From positions 55,042,337 through 55,106,336 of the forward strand of contig NC_052616.1 in assembly GCF_016545825.1 (NCBI RefSeq): a DNA stretch of 64,000 nt, written 5' to 3'. The notes under the pieces are model-generated. The model did not search any database. It was not told where the DNA came from and saw nothing but the letters and a program-made list of their open reading frames with translations. Positions 55,813 through 64,000 of this stretch are shown here, in pieces. How positions within the stretch are numbered: position 1 is the stretch's first letter; the number at the start of each line of letters is the position of its first letter. The position numbers and the translations under genes were made by a program. Source of the stretch: Eucalyptus grandis (Eukaryota; Streptophyta; Magnoliopsida; Myrtales; Myrtaceae).

Positions 55813-57260
55813 CGGATTGAAAGATTTTGTTGAGATTCACAGACTCTTAACTTCCGAAGATTGGAGGAGATACTCAAATTTTTTCTTTAAGCATTTAGAT
55901 CTAAATTAGAAGATGAGTTGCTTGAGTTTTATCTCGAGTACTTTGAAAGATTTGATACTTACCTGAAGTACTCTATCTGAAGGCTTGATTGATTGGGTTG
56001 CCAGATGGTTTGGACAAATCCCAATGCTCTAGGGCAAATTGCTGCTTGACTTTCATGAGAACTTCACCTGTCAAACATGGTCAGTAATAACAAGTAGATG
56101 CATTCATCACTCATTTACATTATTACTAGAATTCCATGTGGAGTCGTAACCAAGACAATCCACTCTTGTAATGAAGATATCCTGAATATGTCAAATGAGA
56201 AACTTTCGATTCGAAAGGACTTTCACTCACTCTCATTAAAAATGCTATTTTACCCCCAACAATTGATGCGGGCATATAAGAATCACTCTACCTCACTATC
56301 GTCATGCTAAGCAAGGGTCTGAGTATTCTCACAAGTGATATGACCTTACCAATCTGAGAGGTCTTTAATGGGGGTCGTAATGTGGGCTTGGTCAATGGCT
56401 CTTAACGTTGCCACCAATCTTCTTCAACACCATTAGGGATTTTCTCCATATCGAAGTTCCATTGACTATAACACCTCGTCATTTGTTTGAATTTTTTTTC
56501 ATGGGCATTGGCCTTACGTTTATTAGGCACACTACTTTTTCATGCCCCTTACTTCTATTAAATGACCATATGGTGTTTTAACATTTCGATTTTTGGGAGG
56601 TCTTCGTCTTCTATTGGCACTCCAGACCATACCGTTTGAACAACTACCTTTTGCCTTGCCTTAGTGCGGGGGATGATCACCAACTAGATTTAAAGAAATG
56701 AGATTACAAACTCAAGTGGGCTATGCAATGGTTAAAAATGTGTAGGATAAAGAAAGAATCGCTCTTCTTCATCCTAAAACACTTCAATTACCGCATAAGT
56801 TACACTACAATAGCAATATTCAAAGATCAATATAAATGAGCAAGAAGATTCATACCATTTATTTCAAATTTGCCCCATCATGGGATGATCCTTGATAGGG
56901 ATAATTAAAAACTCTTCACATGTGTGGGCTCGAAAGGTTTAAACAATGGGTATATCTGTAGTGTTTCAGATAGAGAAAGAAACTGCCTCTCGTCACCTCA
57001 GTTGACGTACCCTTTGTGAGATAACCCTTTTCCTTGTGGGCATGGAATTTTTCCACACAACTCACTGGGGATTAGTGTATGAAATAGTGTATGGAATAAG
57101 GCTTGCTTTTCATCATTCCGACATCGAGGAAACCATTGCCCTAGACTAAATGGCCATGCAAGATTTGCAACAAATGTGAACAATTTAATTTGCAACTCAT
57201 TGAGTCAATTCATTCATCATAGAAATGCTTGCAATTCAAAACATGACACAGCAAATTCTA
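55813..57260 (-). other. Gypsy 3' region between integrase and tandem array
   Basis: About 1.4 kb with only short frames (for example 56,998-57,195 minus, 56,098-56,310 plus) and no domain. It is probably the non-coding 3' region of the gypsy element. Confidence 0.5.
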
Positions 57261-58430
57261 TCATGAGTAATATTTCTTGACAGCATTAGAATTAACTAGA
57301 TTGGAAAACTCACGACCATCCATTTCTGCTAGGATCAAGGTGCCTCCAGGAAGTACCTTCTTCACCACATATGGGCCACTGTAATTTGGAGTAAACTTGC
57401 CCCCAGAATCTAGAAAAATTGGCAATAGCTTCCTTAGGACTAGATCATTTACCTCGAAATGTCTTGATCGTACCTTCCGGTTGAAGGATTTGGCCACTCT
57501 CTGTTGATATGTTTGGCCATGGCAAAGAGCCTTCAGTCTTTTCTCATCAATCAAGTTTAATTGTTCAAATCTTTGTTGTGATCATTCTGCTTTAGACAAC
57601 TCCACTTGGGATAAAACTCTCAGAGAAAGAATTTCCACTTCCATGAGCAGAACTGCCTCCATGCCGTACACCGGAGCAAAAGGAGTTGCCCCAGTAGAAG
57701 TATAGATCGATGTCCGGTACGCTATTAGTGCGAAGGGTAACCTGTCATGCCAATCTCGATAATTCTCGGCTGTCTTAGCCAGGATCTTCTTAATGTTCTT
57801 ATTAGTCGCCTCAACGGCTTCATTCGTTTATGGGCGGTAAGGAGACAAATTCAAATGCTTGATCTTGAACTCACTGAACAACTCATCAATAAGTTTGTTG
57901 TTCAAATTTATCCCGTTGTCAATGAAGATTGCTTCAGGGACGCCATAGCGAGCAATTATGTCACATTTGATGAACTTCGCAACATTGCGAATGGTGACAT
58001 TTGCAAAGGATGTAGCTTCAATCCATTTGGAGAAGTAGTCTATTGCCACCAAGATGAAACGATGTCCATTTGAAGCCTTAGGATTTATTGGGCCAATCAC
58101 ATCAATGTCCCACATCGAGAAGGGCCATGGCTCGGAAAACTGGTGGAGCTTAGTTGGAGGAACATTTATTTTATCTCCATTAATTTGGCAAAGGTGACAA
58201 CTTGGAACGTGCTGGATACAGTCACTTTCTAGTGCGAGCCAATAGTAGCCTAATCTCATAATCTTCTTAGCTAACATGTGTCCATTCATATGAGGGACAC
58301 ACACTCCTTCGTGCACTTCTTGCATGATTTGAGTGGCTTTAGCTGCATCTACACACCGCAACAAGACTGAATCATAAGATCTCTTGTATAAATTCTCACC
58401 ACTGACGAAGAATTTTGAGGCCATCTTCGT
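57261..58430 (-). pseudogene. Gypsy integrase
   Basis: On the minus strand: a zinc-binding part (HEGVCVPHMNGHMLAKKI...CHLCQ); the catalytic core with D in WDIDVIGPI, D in IFIDNG, and E in the NEAVEATNKN segment after a stop (Gln to TAA, about 57,828); then the C-terminal part ending VKKVLPGGTLILAEMDG...VKKYYS at 57,261. Another stop lies near 57,580. No chromodomain is visible, as expected for a Tat rather than a chromovirus element. Confidence 0.88.
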
Positions 58431-58619
58431 GATGTATTTCCTATCAATTGGAGTGCTTCCCTCGGGAAATTCCTATTTTTGAATGTAATTTATGATATTG
58501 TAATACCATAGTTTTCCATTAGGTTCTTCAGTCACAATCATACAATAGGCCAGCTTCGACAAAACTTCTATTTTCAGAGGCTCGACTTCTAACCCATCAG
58601 TGACTTGCAACATAGATGA

Positions 58620-59085
58620 CAAAGTTATGAGTGCATTCGCAAAAATTGATTATGAGACCTTGGCAAGTATTCAAACGAAATTTTCTCGAACTCTGTTACC
58701 ATATCTTCTAAATACTCGTGATACGGGAGCAATTTGGCGTCCTTAGTCTTCCACTCACCTATGGTCTGCAGAATGATTAGCGTGGAATCTCCGAACACTT
58801 TCAACTTAGCCACACCCATCTCGATTGCAGCTTGAAGCCCGAGGATTCAAGCCTCATACTCGGCTACATTATTAGTGCATGGGAACATCAATTTTGCAGC
58901 TACTGGATGGTGTTGTCCGTCTGGGGATATCAGAACTGCCCTAGTGCTAGAACCAGATAGGTTTATAGCTCCATCAAAGAACATTGTCCATGAACCTTCA
59001 CTTACATGCAAGACATAGTCATCTAGGAAACTGTCATCATTATTTGAGACTCTTGGTTTCTCAACCAATATATTAGCGATCACTC
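58620..59085 (-). pseudogene. Gypsy second RNase H (aRH-type)
   Basis: The frame carries WTMFFDGAINLSGSSTRAVL, then HHPVAAKLMFPCTNNVAEYEA, then GVAKLKVFGDSTLIILQ. This is the archaeal-type RNase H typical of Tat-lineage elements, with Asp, Glu and Asp positions visible. A frame break separates the halves near 58,840. Confidence 0.85.
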
Positions 59086-59125
59086 GACCCTTAACTGACT
59101 TTTGTGGTGTGAATTGTACATCAAA

Positions 59126-60470
59126 TTATGATATTAAAATTTGCCACTTAGCCAACTTACCCACCAAAGCTGACCGATCAAGCAAGTACTTGATAGGATT
59201 GTTCTCAGTCATGATAAACGTATGATAATGCAGTATGTACCATTGCAATCTATGCAATACCCACACTAATGCCACACAAGTCTTTTCAGCATCAGAATAT
59301 TTCTGTTCTGATATAGTGAACTTTTTGCTCAGGTAATAAATGGCTTGTTCTTTTTTATCAACAGGGCTTTCCTGAGCCAACATTGCGCCTAATGATTCAC
59401 TATGAACGGTGAGGTAGAGAATCAAAGGATGCCCTGGCAATGACGAGACAAGAACTGGTGGATTCATCATGTATTGCTTCAGCTTGTTGAATGCTTCTCG
59501 ACACTCATCATTCCAGTTGACTCGTGCATTCTTCTTTAAGAGCTTAAAGAATGGCTTGGCAGTTTCAAAAAGTTGGGAAATGAATTGAGTAATGTAATTC
59601 AATCTCCCCAAGAAGCTCAGAACTTCCTTCACCGTTGACGGAGGTTGCAACTTGCATATGGCCTTAGCTTTAGATGGGTTGATCTCAATCCCTTTGTTGC
59701 TCACAATGAATCCGAGTAATTTACCGAATGTTGCTCCAAACATGCATTTAGCAGGATTTAGTCGAAGCTTGAACTCATGGAGTCAATCAAACAACTTCTT
59801 CAAGGTTTCGACGTGGCTTTTTCTAGGTCAGGTCTTTGCAATCATATCATCAACATAGACCTCGACTCTTGATGCATCATATCATGAAATAGTGTTACCA
59901 TGGCTCACTGGTAAGTTGCCCCTGCATTCTTGAGTCCGAAGGGCATGACCTTATAATGAAAGGTTCCCCACGGGGTGATAAATACAATTTTCTCCTTGTC
60001 TTCCTCCTTCATCCTTATTTGATTGTACTTGGAAAAGCCATCCATAAATGAGAACAGCTCAAATCCAGTAGTGTTATCCACAAGGACATCTATATGTGGT
60101 AACGGGAAATCATCCTTCGGGCTAGCCTTGTTCAAATCTCGATAATCACCACAAACCCGGACTTGACCGTCTTTCTTCATCACCAGTACGATGTTAGCCA
60201 CCTATTCTGGCTATTGTGAGACTTCAATGAATCCCACATTCAAAAGTTTCATTACTTCTTCCTCTATCTTCTTCAAAAGCTCGAGTTTAGTTCTCCGCAG
60301 CCTCTGCTTCTTAGGTGGCATGTCCAAATTAGTAGGCAAACAATACTCAACGATTGACGATCTAAACTAGGCATGTTAGCGTAGGCCCAAGCGAAGACAT
60401 CTTGATACTCTTTCAGTAACTGAATTAGGCGCTCGGCCTCGTCTTTGGGGAGATTTGCCCTAACTTTCAC
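59126..60470 (-). pseudogene. Gypsy reverse transcriptase and RNase H
   Basis: Minus strand: LPKDEAERLIQLLKEYQDVFAW upstream of RT; RT proper with VCGDYRDLNKASPKDDFPLP, then FITPWGTFHYKVMPFGLKNA; catalytic YVDD at 59,846-59,857; then LSFLGRLNYITQFI and the RNase H part (YYLSKKFTISEQKYSDAEKT). Stops near 60,205, 60,215, 59,885 and 59,780 break the frame. Confidence 0.9.
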
Positions 60471-60666
60471 TTCCTCGGCTTCTTATGTGTCATTTAAATT
60501 AATAGTGACGGTTTGTTCGGATGTAAGAGTCTTGGCTTTTTCATGTTATTCCCAGCTACGCTGCACCTCAATAAAATCTTCAATTGAGTCTTTGGGATCA
60601 TCGTTATCAGCACTTGTTGCATTGGATTGGACCATTCCCACACCCTTGCATGCCATAAGACCGTTC

Positions 60667-61857
60667 CTGAAACAAGAAGTAGACAAATTAGAAAGACAAA
60701 CAGGGTAAACTACATTTTTTGTTTTGTTTTTTGTTTTGTTTTTTTAAATTCTTTTGCAACAAAACCTTTTTGAAACATTTTGATACGAGGAAGCATGATG
60801 AAGCCCAAGCCTCAGGATTCTCATTGGATTTTTCTTTTCTTTTATCGGTTGGATATCATCACCGAGCTGGTTTGATGTGCCTTATCATGCCTTCAAAATA
60901 AAACTTGTAATTTTATTGAAATTCATCAATCAATTACATTTATTGAATGGAAAATACAATGTTTGGCCTATTTGGTTCAACTTTTGGGAAATGCAAAGCC
61001 ATTTCCCCAAGTATATTTGAGTGAATGGACATTTTGTGAAGGTAAGTGTGTTTGGAAGTGTATATTTTGCAAAGCAATTTTAAGGTGAAAAGAAAAAGGA
61101 AAAGAAGAAAAGAAAAGAAAATGGAGGAGGAGATGCAACTGGGTGATCGTGGGGGAGCGACTAGTGGCGGTGGCGCTGGTGGTGTTGGGGAGGCGGTGGT
61201 GGCGGCGATGGCGAGGAGGCAGCTCGCCGAGGTCGGCGACCGAGGCGACGCCTAGGTCGCGCAACCCGGCCGTCCGGGTCGTGCCGACCTCAAGCGACAC
61301 CCCGGGTTGCTCGACCCAAGCGATGCCTGAGGCCGCGCAGCCTCAGCCGACATCGCTTGAGGTTACGCAGCCTCAGGCGACACCGCCTAAGGTCGCGCCG
61401 CTTGGGTCGCTTGACCTTAGGGGCGGCGCTTGGGTCGCGCAACCCGGCGACGCCCGAGGTCACCCGACCTCACGCCATGTTGCCCGAGGTTGCGCAACCT
61501 CAAGCAAGGCTTCCGGCGGCCAGATTTGGCCGCTCGCGGCTGAGCACCACCCACTGCAAAGAAGAAGACGAACGGTGAAGAAGATGAACAGTGACTTGGT
61601 GAACAGGAAAATCGCATCTCCAAAATGCCAATGCACAAAACAGCCCCTCCCCAAAGATTGGGCTTTTAGCATTTGGAATGCTAACATTAGCCAAATGAGC
61701 TTTCAAAAATACATGCCAAACACAATATTTTCCCAAACCAAACGGGGCCGTTCAATCCCTAAAAAGAAAGCAAAGAAAAGAAGAAATCGAAAACATTTCC
61801 TAGAAAGCAATAAAAATTCCTACACAGGGGAATGTGCAAAAGCAATAAATGAGTTAC
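60667..61857 (-). other. Probable Ogre-type intron between protease and RT regions
   Basis: On the minus strand the donor is CAAGA|GTAACTC (first intron base 61,857) and the acceptor is TTGTTTCAG|GAACGG (last intron base 60,667), preceded by a pyrimidine-rich stretch. Splicing removes the TAA directly after LSPQE and joins LSPQE to NGLMACKGVGMVQSN in the frame that leads into the RT. Ogre elements are known to have a spliced intron in this position. It is 1,191 bp here, of which 785 bp is a later MITE. Confidence 0.7.
60965..61749. mobile_element. MITE with GGCC...TTTGG ends inside the gypsy intron
   Basis: The left tip GGCCTATTTGGTTCAACTTT and the inverted right tip GGCCCCGTTTGGTTTGGGAA match imperfectly. 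The core 61,130-61,560 is GC-rich with repeated 'gcctgaggtcgcgcaacctc'-like words. Frames such as 61,143-61,886 plus are composition artefacts. No clean target duplication. Confidence 0.6.
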
Positions 61858-62930
61858 TCTTGTGGGCTAAGGCCCATTTCTTCTGAGGGTCCTTCGTCAA
61901 TGGCTCCTATAAGGAGGTTATTGAATAGACTTGTGATTCCTTCTAGTGCATCATCAGGGTTCTTTGCCTTTGGAGGTGCCGGATCGTCCATGCCACCCCA
62001 TCCATCTAAGACAATATCCCGATGATTAATGAAAAAGCTGGGAGGAGCCAAATACTTCACGTAATTGTCGAATTTACCACTTGGCTGTCCCAGGGTGTGC
62101 ATCACTTTCACTCCATCTTGCATCATTCTCGAAGGGCCAAGGAACGTCTCATGAATGTTTGGAGGTAGTGAGTTTTGCCTCCCCCGCCCTTGCTCAGGTG
62201 GCAAGCTTTGCCTTTCTCGTCTTTGCCCTCTAAAACTTTCTCCACTTCTTCCATAGTACCCTAATCCAGCAGAACAAGACCTCTAAGGAGCTTCAATGAG
62301 GTCTCGAATGCCTTGACCCCTTCTTCCAAGACCATGGCTAGGAACAAAGCCGTTCCCAACCATCACCCTTCCCACCATGAGGGCAGCATCTGAAACCTCA
62401 GGAGTGAGTGGCGAAAAAACCTCGAAAAGTATGTATAGTGAACACCAACTCAAATAAGTGGTAACTTGATTCGAACTCAAAATCTGGCTCTACATAGGGG
62501 ATAGCCGTCTCATGATAAATCCGATGGTCTTCTTCGCCATACACAGTAACTAGCTTCCTTTTGATCATAAACTTCACACTTTGATGTAGACTTGATGGCA
62601 CCGCTCCAGCAGTATGTATCCAGGGATGACCTAGCAGAAAATTAAACGCGGTGAGGATATCCATCACTTGAAAGGGAATGTTGAAAACGACCGGCCCTAT
62701 TTGTACATCAAGGTGGATCTCCCCGATCACCTCCTTCTTTGTCCCATCAAAAGCTCACACGAAAGTCTTCACAACATGTATCTTGGATGGGTCTATCTTG
62801 AGGCAGTGAAGGGTGGCCAACGGACATACATTCAGAGCGAACCCATTATCAATGAGCACCCGGGACACATGAGAAGACTTGTGTTTGACGGATATATATA
62901 TAACGCCTTGTTATGTCCCTACCTTCATTA
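61858..62930 (-). pseudogene. Gypsy protease region and linker
   Basis: Minus strand: VLIDNGFALNVCPLATL at about 62,855, where LIDNG stands for the protease active-site Asp motif; then GEIHLDVQIGPVVFNIPFQV and FNFLLGHPWIHTAGAVPSSL, the family's flap and C-terminal motifs. A linker follows that ends LSPQE at the intron donor. One stop lies near 62,755 and a frame break near 62,400. Confidence 0.8.
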
Positions 62931-63880
62931 GGGAATTCTTCATCAAAAAAAGCAATCAAGTCTTTGAGGAGAATTGATCCCACGAATTCCTCTAACTTGT
63001 CTGTCTCAATCGTTTCTAGTACACGAACTTCACTTAGCACCTTCATCAAAGACTTTTGATGTGTAAGGGATGTTAGCAGTGGTTCGAGCAAAGAGATCTG
63101 AGCAGGCATCTTTCGCAACTGGTCGACCACATTATACTCACTTGCTTTAATCACAGCCAGAAATTCTTTGGCCTCTTCATTAGTGACAGGCTTTACAAGT
63201 TGGGCATTAGCTTGAGCATAAGTCCGACCAGACCTTGTAACCAAGTCAACATCTAGGTCATAGGACCAAGGTACTGCTTTGTTGTCGACATACTCATAGG
63301 GTTAAGGTATCTCAATCACTATTTCTTTGTCAGATGCGGGGATCTCGATTGACAATTTTGCATCTTCTAGTGGAGGCATATCCATGAACAAAGGATCCAT
63401 TTCATCCTTATCAGCATCGAGTGCGGCCCGTTCCTCCTCCCAATCAATAACAACATGGGAAATAGTGGAGACTATGCAGTTGTGGTCAGCATATACGATG
63501 ATACCATCATCCACCATTTTGGTAACTCTTTCTTTCATCAATGATAGGGGAATGACCTCATCATCTGGATAATATCCAACTCTCACTAGTCCATTGTAGG
63601 CATTCGCAACATGCACCTTCAGGTTCTTGATTCGACCAGCGTCAAACCCGAATATGGCATTCACCCTATCCTCATGCTCAAGTAGAGGATTCCTTTTTAC
63701 ATTCAGTTGAGCAATATTGAAGGCAAACGCCTTGGTGTCTAATAAGTTTTGGACTTCATACTTCAAAGTCATGCATTCATCAATTGAATGTCCTACTTCC
63801 CCCATATGGTATTCACATTTTTTGAAAGGGTCGTAGTTAGCAAATTTTTCAGCATTGGGTCGCTTTGGCTCATAGGACAA
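62931..63880 (-). pseudogene. Gypsy gag C-terminal part
   Basis: Minus strand from 63,880: a knuckle-like CEYHMGEVGHSIDECMTLK (Cys-His-His-Cys), as in Tat gag C-termini, then the conserved 'LMKERVTKMVDDGIIV' area. After a stop near 63,302 comes MVTRSGRTYAQANAQ, then EYNVVDQLRKMPAQISLLEP, the usual link to the protease. The frame continues in broken form to the window edge. Confidence 0.8.
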
Positions 63881-64000
63881 TAACCCTTTCTTTTGAAGAA
63901 CCTTTAAAACTTGGGACAGAGGGCCAGGAAGAGGAGAGAACTACCTTTTAGTGAACTGCCAGGACGCAATTGATCAGCCTCCGCCTTGGTGATTCTTAGG

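Larger units (their letters stand above)
54538..64000 (-). mobile_element. Ty3/gypsy retrotransposon, Tat/Ogre type, 5' end outside window
   Basis: On the minus strand the order is gag, protease, intron, RT, RNase H, second RNase H, integrase, long 3' region with a tandem array, LTR. The extra RNase H and the RT wording (YRDLNKASPKDDFPLPH) mark the Tat lineage. Many stops are present. The element continues beyond 64,000, so the 5' LTR and any 5' ORF are not seen. Confidence 0.85.

Noticed and set aside
61143..61886. 247-codon plus frame
   Set aside because: It runs through the GC-rich MITE core and into the intron flank, antisense to the gypsy frames, with no domain.

Overview
This window looks like nuclear DNA of a dicot plant, probably woody. 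It holds one intron-containing receptor-kinase gene, many tRNA-derived SINEs and MITE-like DNA elements, SIRE/Maximus-type Ty1/copia elements and a Tat/Ogre-type Ty3/gypsy element. There are no bacterial operons, rRNA genes or tRNA genes. I suspect a Myrtales-like genome from the style of the repeats, but the sequence shown does not prove it.

Left part (1-12,900): no host gene that I can support. It holds a MULE-like non-autonomous DNA element (967-5177, imperfect 10-bp target duplication). Nested in that element is a minus-oriented solo LTR (1743-5032) with a 39-bp minisatellite. Further right are a second MULE-type MITE (5723-6401, perfect 10-bp duplication), a half MITE and a SINE.

Gene part (12,900-24,900): the only intact-looking protein gene is a cysteine-rich receptor-like kinase (CRK, two DUF26 domains) on the plus strand, in seven exons from 16,532 to 24,560. 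I could join the exons with GT-AG borders into an open frame of 673 codons. Upstream lies an older tandem copy of its promoter plus a truncated first exon (14,328-14,567, start codon lost). Intron 2 is 4.2 kb long and carries a foldback MITE and a relic of another copia element that is itself split by a MITE.

Right part (25,375-64,000): a nest of retroelements. A minus solo LTR (25,375-28,347) abuts, head to head, a plus-oriented LTR-like sequence (28,350 to about 31,860). Then comes the LTR of a minus-strand gypsy element, broken into three pieces by two related SIRE-type copia elements: copia-1 at 34,020-44,210 and copia-2 at 44,627-54,220, the latter with a perfect CCTTT target duplication. 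The gypsy body (54,538-64,000, minus) shows, from its 3' end, an eight-unit tandem array of about 128 bp, integrase, an extra RNase H, RNase H, reverse transcriptase, a spliceable intron, protease and gag. Its 5' end lies outside the window.

All retroelement reading frames carry stops or frameshifts, so none looks autonomous now. The points most worth a second look are the third ORF of the two copia elements with a shared in-frame TGA, the shared +1 gag/pol offset, the frame-preserving intron inside the gypsy gag-pol (now holding a MITE), and the exchange of unrelated minisatellites between two copies of one LTR family.
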